Made by a program: the position numbers and the translations under genes | Shown here: one piece after another, positions 1-11,934 of the stretch | Position numbering within the stretch: the first letter of the stretch is position 1 | Layout of the letters: each line of letters begins with the position of its first letter | The notes under the pieces: model-generated | The model's database searches: none | Told to the model about the DNA's origin: nothing | The model's input: only the letters and a program-made list of their open reading frames with translations | Assembly: GCA_029747585.1 (NCBI GenBank) | Contig: JAPEVF010000166.1 | Location: 1 to 64,000 of the forward strand | DNA from: Pleurotus djamor | Taxonomy: Eukaryota > Basidiomycota > Agaricomycetes > Agaricales > Pleurotaceae | Direction of reading: 5' to 3' | Length of the DNA stretch: 64,000 nucleotides

Positions 1-93
1 CTGAACAAGGATGCTTGTCCCATACGGAGATGTAAGATTCCAAGTGACTGCAACTGAGGGAACGCCGATGTGAGGGTCACTGCATCTTGACCG

Positions 94-1591
94 TCAGGTT
101 TGACTGTAATGGATACTCTCTGGAGACGATGCGGGCATCAGGTCACCTTGTAGCCATGTATCGTCGTTGGAAAAGGTATCCGCGTTAGGGGATGTTTGGA
201 AGAACTCTTGGAACAGGACCTTCCCGATTTGTGCGCCACCGTTCAGTTTGAAATCAGGGAGTGCACCATCGAGTGAGATGGGGGTGGCGAGCAGTGAAGC
301 TGCTGATGGGGGTGTGGAGGTTGGCGTGGAAGAGGTTGATGACGATAGCGAGGGCGTGGCAGGATACGACGGTTGGAAGCTATAGTATGGTGGTGTTACT
401 GCACGGTACGCGTTGTTCGCAGAGGTGGGCGCTGAGACAGGAGGGTACGGAGCGTACTGCTGCGAAGGAGGTGTGACTGGACGGTACATGTCGTTCGCAG
501 AGCTGGACGCGTGCATGGCGGGAAGGGGGGCGTATTGCTCAGCCGGCGTGGCATAGCCAGAGCTTGAGCCTTCCATCCGATACAGTGCATCCATGTCTAA
601 CGGCGGGATCATCGTGAAAGCCTCTTGATACTGCGCACATAGAGCACGATGGAATTCGGCGACGTCGTGCTCCGGAGAGGTAGTGCTCGATTGTATCGGC
701 CGTTGCATGTTGACGGCAGGCATACTGACAGTGGGAAGTTGTATGGGATATGGCAGAGCGGCGGGACCGGGACCGGGTTGGAATTGGTGGTAAGAGGCTA
801 CAAGAACACGTATGAGTCGCTGGTAATATTTGAACGGTAAAGAAAGCAAATACCTGGGTGATGGATGGCGGTGGAGGGCACGTACACCTGTGCTCTGGCC
901 ACGCTACGGGGGATTTCCGGTTCAACAGGAATGGAAACCCCAATTTTACGTCCGGGAGCATCCTCGTGGAACGCAGCGCTGACCTCCTCTTTAGTCGGCG
1001 AGATACCATGTTCTCTGAGATGCTTCGCAAATGCAGACCGCCTTTTGATACTAAGAACAGGACGTTAGTTCAGAAAATAAATGTCGACGTTATGAAGAGT
1101 AGCTTACTGGGATGTGCAGGAGGGGTGGAAGCAGACGAAGGCACCTTTCGACCGATGGACCTCGTGAAGATGACGAGTGCGGGAGGAAGGATCACCAAAG
1201 CTGCGGTTGCAGGATGGGATCTTGCATGTGAAGGGCTTTTCGCCAGTGCTACATTTCAGATGCTTAGTTAGAAACCAAACGAAAAACATCGAAAATGTGG
1301 CATGACTAACTGTGTGTTGAGGTGGGTTGTAAGTCCCGATCGTTGTGAGAATGCCTTGCCGCAGTGGCTGCATACGTGGGGCCTGATGAAGACGCGATTC
1401 AGTAAGCGAAAGCAAGGTATAGACATCATACATACCTTACGCCGTTGTGAATGGCCATGTGTCGATTGAAATCTCCTTTCCTTGTAAATGGTTTGCTGCA
1501 ATGGTTGCAATGGTACTACGAAGCCCAGGTCAACATTGAGTTAGGCGGATCAAACATATCATCAACTTACGGTCTGTGGCTCCGAAGGCAT
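94..1591 (-). CDS. C2H2 zinc-finger protein, four fingers, probable transcription factor
   Basis: Splicing six minus-strand exons gives a protein that begins MPSEPQT and runs straight into four C2H2 fingers: CNHC...HMAIH, CSHC...HLNTH, CKIPSC...HLHEVH and CFHPSC...HLREH. Fingers 2 and 3 are joined by the classical TGEKPF linker, which appears only after the intron ending near 1247 is removed. That is good support for the exon chain. The C-terminal part (about 94-815) is rich in Pro, Ser, Thr and Tyr, with a repeated Y-R-x-V-T-P-P-Y-like unit, as in many activation regions. The start at 1591 is the only in-frame ATG in the first exon; the frame is open further upstream but has no ATG. Nuclear DNA binding is inferred from the family. 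The target genes cannot be told from sequence. Confidence 0.8.
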
Positions 1592-2396
1592 GTGAAGGAT
1601 TGAGGGATGGCGAGGGAAGTGGGAACGAATGCTCTGCAGTCGATTGGTGTGTATAATGAGCGTATATGGCGTCGTAGGACAGTATTCCGTCGTCGTATCA
1701 AACGTCGAGTCGTAAAAGAGTGAGAGGGTGGCGAGGTAGATCTGACTCAGAGAGCTCAGAAAACCACCCGAGGAGACCAAGAGGTATAGGAAAGGAGAGA
1801 CGGGGACCGGGGGATATGCAGAACAAGGGGAAAGTCCAATGCAGTGGAGGTGAACCCTTTTATACAGTAGGTCCCTTAGACGTCGTGCCGAAGATCGCTA
1901 TCGAAACAAAGAGCGTTTTTAGGCACTCCGAGATTTGGACACAAAGATCCATTGCTGGAGAAAGCAATTCCTTGCAAGTGAATCACCCAACGTATTTCAG
2001 GAGCAGCATACCAGCTATTGTGTTGAAAGCCTATTGTCGACTCCTTTGACTTTGACAGAATATGCCAAAAGAGACAACGGAATGTCTCTGAAATTGAGCG
2101 TGGGGTATGCGGGACTGGCAGCTCAATCGGCAGGCGACGGGAGGTTTTCAGCTGAATACGAAGAGGAACTTATCGTGGTAAGGCAGCATAGCTATCAAGG
2201 GTTTGGTTTGCTAGGATACTCAAACGCAACGATGCACTTGAACTGATGTGATGACATACCAGGATGCGGTCTCAGTTGACAAAGACTCGGGTCTGCGTCT
2301 TCCCACGTGTCCCTTTCACGCGTTATTCCTCGAATAACTCCGCGAACCATGCTTAATCCTCTTCACAGTCAAGCCGACTTTACTGAGTAGTACAGT
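1592..2396. other. Intergenic region, no gene seen
   Basis: This 805-base gap lies between the start of the zinc-finger gene and the stop of the F-box gene. Open frames here are short and resemble no protein I know. It should hold the promoter of the zinc-finger gene. A CACGTG E-box palindrome sits at 2304-2309. I see no RNA gene. Confidence 0.5.
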
Positions 2397-3989
2397 TTAA
2401 TGCCCTAGGCCGGGTCCGTACACTTTATTTGTGATTTTTTCCTCCATCCACGGCGCAATGATAGCAAGATCAGCCCAAGTAAACGACGAATAAGTCGACC
2501 GTCCAGAGCCTACCGCAAGATCCAAGTCTTGTAGCGGAGGCCAGTCAGAAGAGACGTCGTGAGTGTGCGGACCAAGTATTTGCGCGACGATCCTAAAAGT
2601 CGGAATGGAGATGTGACTACGGTTGCGCAAGAAGGGTGAAAATCACGCACATCAACCCTCCAACCCATTGCAGCCCCTCCTCTTCTCCCACTCCTTCTCC
2701 CAGCCACCGTTTATCACCGCCACCAGGTGTATAGAATGGGTAGTTTGCATGCGATGGGCTAGGCCTCGGATGAACCAACCGCGTATAAGGAACCGTTGGC
2801 GTGATATTATTCATTGAGACTAAGCCACCACCACATCCATCAGAATTCCACACATTTGATCTCGGTACTGTCAATCATGGGCGGGACATACCGTTCAGCT
2901 CCTGCAAGGGATATACACCGTGATCATCTACAGCAGGTGCGGAGCGCTCCCCAGTAGGCAGATCGTGCAGTCTTTGATTGTCTATACCCGGTGGATGGAG
3001 AAAGTGATGCGCGTTGACATTGATATTCCGTTGTGCTCGAGGCCTAGTGAGAGTTCCGAAAGCCAGGACACGGGCATCGGCGATTTCGACAACCAGCTAT
3101 GGATCTGGTAAACGTGATGATCTGCAGGGTCTCGGGGAAGGGAACGCACTCTGATACGGGTTTCGAGGTGGGCCAAGTTATTTTGCAATCTGTAGTTCCC
3201 TGGGAGTGAATACAACAACTTCCTTGAAGAGAAATGTGACAGGGACCAACTTCATCTCGTTGAACATGACCAATGGATTGAAGTTCCTGGATGACATTTC
3301 TAACTCGTTCGCCGAGCCATTTCGATTGAGCACGATATACCTATGACCAAGTAAGTCGGCAATGCTATAGTATAGTCAATCATATGGTATGACTTTGTCC
3401 AAGCCTCATCACTCGAACAGTGAGATGAGCTCCGATGCTGGACTCTCTGCAGCATCCTGGGACGTTCAGGGCATCAAGTGACAAGTTAGTGGGTACAGCC
3501 ACCACCAGCGAACCACTGGATAACGCACATGAGAAAAGCTTCTCTCCAGTTACCATCTTTCTTCCATTTCCTCCATCCCGGCATGAATCTCCTCATGAAA
3601 CACTCTTCCCAATCCGAATCACTGAGATTCGGGATGATAGTGTGATAGAGGAGATAGCCAGGATTTCCGATACTCAGGATCTCGACCCAGTTTTGCTTCG
3701 GCACAACGTAACGCGTGCCTAAGGTTCTCAGCGTAGATTCATAAAGGGAACGCGTAGCAAGAGGTGATGATGACGACGAGGGCGTAAGAGAGGACGGACG
3801 AGGGAGGGAGCGCAACGTTCGGATTATCGGCCGGCGCCAGGGGTTGATACTGGAGTCACCAGCAATGGAGTGAAGTCGCCGGGAGAGGTATGCAATTTTG
3901 ATTAGGCTTTCGAGGTCGAGTTCACCCAGAATTTCTGCGATGAGTTCGACTGGTAGCGATTCGAACTTGTTTTTGCTTGTGGAGGACAT
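2397..3989 (-). CDS. F-box domain protein
   Basis: The first exon (3989 to about 3490) has a clear F-box near residues 8-45 (ESLPVELIAEILGELDLESL, then IAYLSRRLH). F-box proteins bind SKP1 and present substrates to SCF ubiquitin ligases. Further exons follow on the minus strand: a segment with FNPLVMFNEMKLVPV (about 3375-3210), a segment with VEIADARVLAFGTL (about 3080-2890), then a Tyr/Pro-rich segment, and a last exon ending in WMEEKITNKVYGPGLGH at 2397. The exon joins near 3480, 3360 and 3200 are my inference from splice signals, so the middle of the protein is less certain than its ends. No WD40 or leucine-rich repeats are visible, so the substrate is unknown. Confidence 0.65.
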
Positions 3990-4189
3990 GGTGGAACAGC
4001 AACAAAACAGCGGACGGAGTCAAACTCAGACAATTAGCGAAGCTTCTCTAAATCAGGGGCATCTCCTAAAACGATCCCCAGTAATATTTACTCTCAGCTC
4101 GAAAAGGCAGATCAAATGATGTCGAGGATCGAGAATAATTGAACTCTAAGACGATGCGCAGATAATGGGATAACAAGAGACCAGATTAT

Positions 4190-6723
4190 TTAAGAGCATC
4201 CATCCACCAACGAATTCCTGGGCCACGCTTGGTTGAAGTCCCCCGTCCAAGTTGTTAGATTAGGATTTGAGTAAGCCTCGCTGTATCTGTGCGCATCATC
4301 GTTGGGTTGGTCACAACCACTCCCATAANTGTGGTGGGGGTAACGTACCGGGTGATATAATCCTCAGTAGGGAAGTCTTTGGGCGAGCACCCGATATTGA
4401 TAGAGTGCTTCAGCTGGTACACTCGAACATAATCGACCCGCATATGTACGGGAAAGGTGAGGTGATCGAGGTCCACATGACCAAAGTTCTTGGACATTCC
4501 AAGGTTAACGAGGATGTACTATGTATCGGTGGTCAGTTGAAAGGCATAGGCTGAAGCTGTATATTTCTTACCATAGGCTCCTGCGCGATGGGTCGTGCAG
4601 ATATCTGTACTGTAGGATCAGACCCAAGACCGGCTGCGTTCAGAGTCCACGACATTTTGTTATCCGATATCCATATAATATACTAGAAGTCCAAGGGTGA
4701 GAGAGGGATGCAACGTGTTATACGTAGTGACAGACCGCGTCGTCAAAACCTGTGTGTGTAAGTATGTGATTAGTGGTGAATGGTTCTACTTTGGGCGGCG
4801 TCACTCACCGGGTTTATACTGTGGACGCGCAAAGTGGTCAGTTGAATCCATCTTACCAGGCAAAGAAATCGATGCCCCACCTCAAAGCCATAAACCGAGA
4901 AACAACCTTGTTCTAATTCATAGCAATTTGCGTCGGTCTTCGTAATGACTGAAGTCGCCTGCTGCGTTATGCTGCCTGTGAACTTATTCTGCCTGGTGAT
5001 AGACGGATCGTTGAATATCATATTGTCAGACGTGTTTTGCCAGACGTATCCAGCGTCGAACGGCTGTGTGTCAAGCTAAGTTAAGGATGCTTTCAGAGGG
5101 TATGTCGAGGTATCCACTCACAGCCCATTGAGCCGACTGGGAGACTTCACCAGAAAGCTCCGGTTGGCCGCTCATCTGGAGAGGTGGATGGATCAGTTGA
5201 CATACGACACGAGATGATCAGCATACCTGCGCCTCAAAGATGTCGATTTCAGGGGCAGAGCGGCCGACATAAGTAGAATCGTGGTGTTTGGGCCCAGGAT
5301 GGCTTTCTCCGTCGCATGTACATCGCGAAAGCCGTTGGCCTGGGAGAAACGACAGCACATCTCCATATTTCTTGTCGCCGTTTACGAGAGCTTCGGTTGG
5401 CAAGCCGTTCAGAGTTTGATTCGGGAGGGTTCCAACATCACAGGCGTCGTATGAGTAAGGCCACTGGGTTCGTTTGTGATGTTAGGACTCTATGTATGAA
5501 GGGGAGTTGGAGGATAATAATCACCGTGCCGTCAAGAGTGGCGCCGTATCCAGCGCGTCCGAGGTTCCCCATGGTCCATATCTACATGCACGCTTTAGGG
5601 ATGGCTGGAAAGCTGGCCTGGGTTACCCCACTCACAGCAGGCCATAGTCCCATCACATTGTTAACTCCAGGCAAGGATACCGATGTCTCTATCAGGCCTC
5701 CAGTAAAGCAGAATTTATTCCTTGCAGTTATGGATGATGACAAAAAGGGACATGAAAGNAAAAAAGAGATCCTACCATGTCGAAAGCATACCTAGTGAGG
5801 ATGTGAGGATGCGCTCCTGAATCCGATACAGGAGGCACTAACCTCCTTGGAAGTTGAGGTCGTGATTGAGCATCTGAGAGAATCTAATGACAAGCGACCC
5901 ATCCGAGGTTGAGACTGCTTCAGGGTCATACCACTCCAAGTTATTCGTCGCCTAATCTCGCACTGCATTAATTCTGGGCTCAGAACGGGGACATGAACTC
6001 GCACCCAATAATGAAGGTCCACTGCTTCCCAATAAGGGTCATCGCCAGGGTAGAAGGATCGTCCGTCTGTATTGAACTCGTCGCTGAAAACGAGGACCAG
6101 CTCGTCATCAGAGTTTCTCCAAGACCTCTTTGAGAAGACGTCCTTGGGGGTGTCTTCGTCGATGAGGCCACGGTGAAACTGTCCTGCGGGTCCTGCAGAT
6201 TTGGAGTTGGTCGGGGTATATAGTCCTGGAACGCGGTGGTGACGTCTGGATACATACGCCCCGATTGGGTATCCTAGGCTGGCGATCAATTTAGCATGAC
6301 TGTATGGACGTTTGTCAAGATATTGGCATACAACACCGCGAGGAAACCAAGGCCTAGTAGACCCAAGCAACCAAGGTTAAGCGCGCCTCTAGAGATTATG
6401 CTCAGCCTGTTCCGCTTGTTGTCAGACACGATCCCTGGGTCGTGGAGCGCGTCGTCGGGCTCTTCAACTTGAGGCGATAGATCAGATCCCCATTCCCTCG
6501 GGTCGGGCGAGAAAGAGAATGAATACGGTTCTGCAAGTAGTAGCGAGTTCATCTTGGACGAGCTTGCGCCTATGGAGCCTGCTCCGGCGGTGTAAGGCGA
6601 ATCTGTCTGACATGAAGCCCAGCTGTGCCTCTTGGATGGGAGGTCGAGGTTGCCATTGACGGAGGTCGACGTGAGGTAAGGCGATGGCACGGGCTCGGAC
6701 GCTGAGGCTGGCGGCGAGCTCAT
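4190..6723 (-). CDS. SKN1: SKN1/KRE6-family GH16 protein for beta-1,6-glucan synthesis
   Basis: This is a type II membrane protein of about 650-700 residues in about ten exons. A Ser-rich cytoplasmic tail is followed by a hydrophobic anchor ([13 protein letters not shown], near 6330) and a large lumenal glycosidase-like domain. Family hallmarks in order are [31 protein letters not shown] (about 6080), [38 protein letters not shown], and the active-site motif [10 protein letters not shown] near 5230. After the last intron the C-terminus reads [12 protein letters not shown] and ends DGCS at 4190. Yeast Kre6 and Skn1 act in the secretory pathway and plasma membrane and are needed for wall beta-1,6-glucan. 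Orthology to one or the other cannot be told. Two N bases fall at 4329 and 5759, both in introns. Confidence 0.9.
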
Positions 6724-7057
6724 TACTTGGAGGTGTATGGTATGGTGGTAGAGAAGGAAAGGAATGGCGAGGAAGCAGAGCTCAGCTCCACCATCTGGGC
6801 CAGGTAGTCATCGAGTTTCCGTGGCTGAGAATTGGATGCCGAGGCAATAAAGTTAATTTAGCTAAAATTGAGTGTGGCAACTTCCGTCCTGCCATTATTT
6901 TGGGTAAAACTTTTTATGTGACGGGTCAGTGACAAGAAGAAGCGTTGGGCAAGGGCAACTCACCTCGGGCGCCTGATTTCAGTCCTCGACCAACCCTGAC
7001 CAAACTCCCTTTCCCTCCTGGTTCACGCCGTCGACATCGCCAAGGACGACGACGACG
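6724..7057. promoter_or_regulatory. Shared divergent promoter region
   Basis: These 334 bases separate the ATG of the SKN1-like gene (minus strand) from the ATG of the unknown gene at 7058 (plus strand), so both promoters must lie here or overlap it. I could not pick out a convincing TATA or CCAAT box. Confidence 0.4.
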
Positions 7058-8419
7058 ATGACTGGAAAGTACTATTGCCACTGCGCGCGGTTCTGCAAGG
7101 GTGGAAAATACGTCTGCAAGGCAACCTTCTACAAGCACGCTCCGCTTCGATTCGACGCGCCCAACGCCAGACCAATCGTACTCGACGTGCCTGACGGCGA
7201 ACAAGGGCAGGATCATGGCGACGACCTAGGAAATGCGCCGAACGATGCTGAAAACGCTACTGGGGATCAGGAAGAACCAGAGTCTAACCCTACGACACCG
7301 AATGAGTTTGACCTTATGCAAACTGACAACATCTTTTCTGCTGGGAACGTTTCTATGGATGCTGGCGACTCACTGGACGATGTTGGCGACGCTTCCTCTC
7401 CGTCTCTGACCGACATCTCTGAAATATTACCGTTCTATGAGAAGCTCATACTGGCGACGAACAACTTGGCATCGACTGGCACTTCGGTATTCGACTTGCT
7501 TTCCCAAATCATCCAAGCAAGCTCTGGCGACAGTGGTCTTCTCAGCGCTGGGACCGTGGGCAGTCTGCATCAAGAAACTGGAAACGAGTTTGACGTCGAC
7601 ATAGGGCGTGCTGAGGAAGAAACTGAGCCTGAGCGACAGGCGCCGAGTAGGCCATTGTCCCCATTCATGGACTGTGGAGGTGAATCACCTCCAGAAGACC
7701 GACCTGACCATTACCTCTCTCCTTTCTCGTCCGGAGATTTCGTAAATACGCTCGGAGCGCGTCCAATTCCGAAGCAGGATGGCTATAAATACATCCCTTT
7801 CAGAACAAAAATCGATAGGCCAAGGGAAGGGCTGACAGTACGTGTTTTCGTCTTCTATGATGCCAAAGTACCCAGTGCGCATATAATATAGTTCATAAAC
7901 ACCACGGTTAATGACTTCCACATGGGTCCATACGATTGTGAAGAAGAATTGTTGTGGCACAGGATCCAAGGAAATAGCGTGAGCGCAGAGGACAATAATG
8001 GAGAAAACAACACCACTTCTCTCGATCCCGACGAGGTTGAATCCGATGAGTCCGATGAATCGACGAGTCCACCTCCATCTCCCTTCATCTCCCCTCAGCT
8101 TGACCCAAAGAAGTTGACTCCGCGAATGATCTGGATTTCTCGCGCTAGTCATCAAGCCCTTGTAGATAGCGCCAATCCGTCTTACATGACTCTCCGCGAC
8201 GAGTACCACCGCCTTCACGAGGAGCACCAACTACTACGTGCACACTGGTCCAAGTTTCAAGGAGAGCACGGACGATTACACAAACATAGCGTCAATCTGC
8301 AATTAGCCGTTCATTTCTACAGGGCAGAGGGCATGCATATCAAAGCAGATAACGCAGCGATGCACGACGAGATCATGAGGTTAAGGAGTGAAGTGGCGAG
8401 GCTCGGCGGGAATCCGTGA
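7058..8419 (+). CDS. Unknown protein with Cys-rich N-terminus and C-terminal coiled coil
   Basis: There are two exons, 7058-7837 and 7892-8419, joined in phase 0 by a 54-base intron (GTACGT...ATATAG). The N-terminus (residues 4-32) has the pattern KYYCHCARFCKGGK...CKATFYKH. This looks like the short Cys/His leader found on many Agaricomycete Plavaka-type transposon and related proteins; that comparison is from memory. An acidic, Ser-rich middle follows. The C-terminus (about 8190-8400) is a heptad-like helix with many Glu, His and Leu residues. No transposase core (DDE) or KDZ domain is visible. It may be a domesticated or host-captured leader domain, or an ordinary lineage-specific gene. Function unknown. 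Confidence 0.6.
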
Positions 8420-8520
8420 TCTTGGAGAGGGATGCATGAGCACGCGCAAAAGGACATAAATACATATCATTGGTAGATTTCTACACAGTGAAGTGACTGC
8501 ACGGACATGAGCAAGAGTCA

Positions 8521-11500
8521 TCATGGTTGGATCGCTTTGGCAAGGGTCTTGAATAGATCGGTAACTCTGGTAGCCTCAAGACTGGCCAATGTGACGTTCT
8601 TGTCAATTGTCAACGCCTCCGTCAAGGCGGGCAGCGTGGTTGCGCCATAACCTTGCGAAGTATCATTGAGTCGGTCATCTCGGCGAGAAGTTGAGGAACC
8701 ACAAACCTAGCCACTTTCCAGGTGCAACGACCAGATGCTTATACCATTCTCTATCTTTGATTCCACCTTCGGATATGAAGCCGCGCTCGTATGCAATGAG
8801 TTTCTTATTAACTTTCCCAACACGTCGTGCAGCTTTGAGGAACTTGAGAATAGGGAAGCCCGGGGGGAAGTGAGGAAGATTCTGATGGCCCTCTCCTTTT
8901 GTAATGGCTAGCTCGAGTTGTTCAAGCTCTTCGTCGCTGGAAAGGTATGAAGCGACATCGTGCGAAGAAGACACAGGGCGGGAAGCATTGGAATCGCGGA
9001 CACCATAGACAGACTTGATCCAAGTCGCAACTTTACGCCGGATAGCACTCCGATGATGGCAGTGACCATTACCATGCGGTAGTTTGCCCAAGATATCTCT
9101 GAGTGCCTTTTCTGCTTCCTCTTTCTCGTCGTCCAAGTCTTCACTTGCAACCTGGAGATCAGCGATGGCTTCTCGGAGCTCAGCTAAGTCAGGTACTCCG
9201 ACGCCAGATTGTAAGGCGAGGTCTTCAACACTAAGATGGGAAGTCAATTTACATCGGTTCTCCTATGGATTGAAAGTATACATACACGTCAGCGTACTCC
9301 GACAACTCAACGGTATACTGTGTGGTGTTGAGCGGGAGAACGATAGCATTCGTGAGACGAAGGGCCATCAGACCAAGGTGTTTGGCAACGGCGGCCTTTA
9401 ATTCAAGTCAGCAACATGCATGTAAAAACTTGGCGCGGGGGGTACATACATGTCGATGGAAGCCCGGATCAGCGTAGGTTTCTTGCCAATGTTGAGAATC
9501 GTAGATAGAGTGGTAGTGATACACAGCATCAGTCGAAGTGAATCCGAATCCTTGATCAACACTAGAAACCTATGAAAAGATAATCAAATGAGGGATGGAG
9601 AGGGTGTAACAGGACATAAAACTTACACCCAACCTCTGTAAGAAAACAGTGTAGTCACTCCCACTCCCGAGGGGAGGAATGAGAGACGATGTTCGCTTCC
9701 GAGATGATTCTTCGACAATTGGTTGGCTGAGGTTACCGGAGAAAGGACCAACATCTGATCTCGAGTCCCAAAGCGTTTTACCAGGTTGAGTAGGATGCGG
9801 GACGTCCAATGCAGTTTGTTTAATTAGATGAGCCAGTGTGGGAGAGCCAGAAGCGCCCCAGGAAGAGCCAGCAACAGAGACATCGAGGTTGATGTAAGAA
9901 ACAACGTGCTTTGAAATCCAGTCCGCAAAATCTTCGCCGTATTCTGTGCTGCCGACGAGTCCATACTGTGGTAATGAAAGTTAGAGTGCTGTGAAAGAAC
10001 AATTCGGATGAATTTAGATTTACCTCTTCAGCATCCCAACTGGCGAAGAGAACTAGTTTAAAAAAATGAGCAAAACTTAAGCGTTGACATGAAAGGCGCG
10101 GGCATACTTGTACGAAGTGGTTTCCAGCCACCTTCCAATAACTTCCCGAAGCCACGGATCACCTCCGCCAACGAAACAGTTCCACTTGTTGGGTCAGCAG
10201 CGCCCATGACCCAAGCTGTAATATAGACTTTCAATTGAGAACTGATGAGAGTAAAGAACAAGCATACCATCTCGATGGCAGCCAACGAGGACGACTTGGT
10301 CTCTCACATGCCCGGGTATAGCAGCCATAGTATTCCAGATGGGTGTGACTTTGGTATCCACTGCATAACGCCATTCTTGTCAGCTGCACCAGCCAGAGGA
10401 GGCAAGGAGAACTGACCATGATTGACGAGTTTTATCTTCGTACTGCTAGAGATGCCGCTAAGAGGTGTCTTCGTGTACGAGCCATTTAGGGAGACATCCT
10501 CGATTTCTTCAAGAAGTCGTTCGGCATTCGCCCAGGAGATCGGAAGACTAGGAATTTTGGGGATATTCTCGCCTTCTGTTCGTTCAGCTTCCTTATAGGC
10601 GGGATACCCAGGGGTGGTCGGGTCTCCAGGATAGAGGGAGAGGAATTGGACAGAACCACGTTGGACAGAGGTGGGGTTGCGGGCAGGACCCGCTGGCCAT
10701 GGTGAGTACCCGTTCTCAACAGTCACGACGCCATCGTCTCTGGGGTCACTGTATATCAGGACACCAACGGCTCCAAGCTCTTGAGCACCAAGAATCTGCA
10801 GAGACAAAACGGTTGTAGTGACTGGCGGCGACGGACTAAGAGGGCAGGACTAACCTTCAAGCCCCGGAATATTCTGCCATAACGAGTGATGACAATCTTG
10901 CCTGTAAGGTCGGCGCCATTTGCGACAAGTTCATCATAATCCTGAAATTTGATGAATCACGGTCGAGGAAGGTTGTCGGAAGAAGCATACCTCTTTGGTA
11001 CCATAATTAGCATACACCAGTTCGCCCTCAGCTTCACCGTCTTTGGAAAGCCCATGCCAAGTGGGGATGTAGTCTTTGTATTTGTGGGCCTCCGGATCAC
11101 CTGGATCTCCGTCTTCCACCAAATCAGCCTCCCAAAGTGTCTCTCCGTCCCCAACAATCGACAGGCTCCGATCAAGGGGGGTATTCATGACTGGGTAATA
11201 CACATCCACCCATGCACTAGGTTGCTTGGAACCCAATAGCGATGTCAGGGAGAGTGTTGATGCGCGTGAGGAATGCGTGCCCGCGTCGAAGATGGGATCA
11301 TCCTTCGGCTTCGTGATGTTGAACGATGATTGGAATAATTCAAGAATAACCTTCGCATCCGAGAAATCCTCCTTGGAACCTGCAAGGTGTGGATGCGTCG
11401 CGTATTGTCTCGAGGTAGCAAGCGCACTGTCGGCGTTTGGGACCGAGCTAAGGCAGATTTAGAGGACATCAACTTGGAGGTTCAAGATAATATTAAGAAC

Positions 11501-11752
11501 GCACAGGTAAAGTTTCTCGCTTTCCTCGCTTGTAAGAGGTTTCTTCGGGTGAGCAACCTCGAACGTTTCTGGCTGGGAGGTTGAATATCGGTGCGCCAGA
11601 AGGGTTATGACTCCGAACAAGACAGTCAAACGGAGGAAACGCCTCCTTCGTTGCTGTCGTTTCGAAGGTTGGTCGAGCACATGAGAAGGAATTGGGTCAC
11701 TGGGAACTTTGAGATAAGGACTCTGTTCCCCTTTATCAGAACGGGGGACCAT
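8521..11752 (-). CDS. M28 metallopeptidase, glutamate carboxypeptidase II / Vps70-like
   Basis: A short cytoplasmic tail rich in Arg and Lys is followed by one membrane anchor (RLTVLFGVITLLAHRYS, near 11600), so this is a type II membrane enzyme. Domains in order are: a PA (protease-associated) insert with KIVITRYGRIFRGLKI and LGAVGVLIYSDPRDDG (about 10860-10720); the zinc peptidase core with CHRDAW (about 10270) and DPTSG; LFASWDAEEYGL (about 10040) with the catalytic Glu; and a C-terminal TFR-dimerisation domain (about 9240-8521) ending with KWLGYGATTLPALTEAL. The di-zinc ligands (His, Asp, Glu, Asp) appear intact, so activity is likely. The family removes C-terminal glutamate or similar residues from peptides; in yeast Vps70 is linked to vacuolar sorting. 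The start at 11752 is the first ATG; 15 bases upstream the frame opens only with TTG. Confidence 0.9.
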
Positions 11753-11934
11753 GGTGGGCGAAAGCAAGAAACGAACCTGACCCCGAGAGGATTAAGAGCG
11801 TTCCGCGAGGACGTGAGATACCTGAGCTTGCGTCATGCGTGCGATTACTTGTACCATGTACATATACAGTACATACAAACTTCAAAAGGCAACGAATATT
11901 CACGAATAATAGATCTACAAAACTCCTTCCCCCT

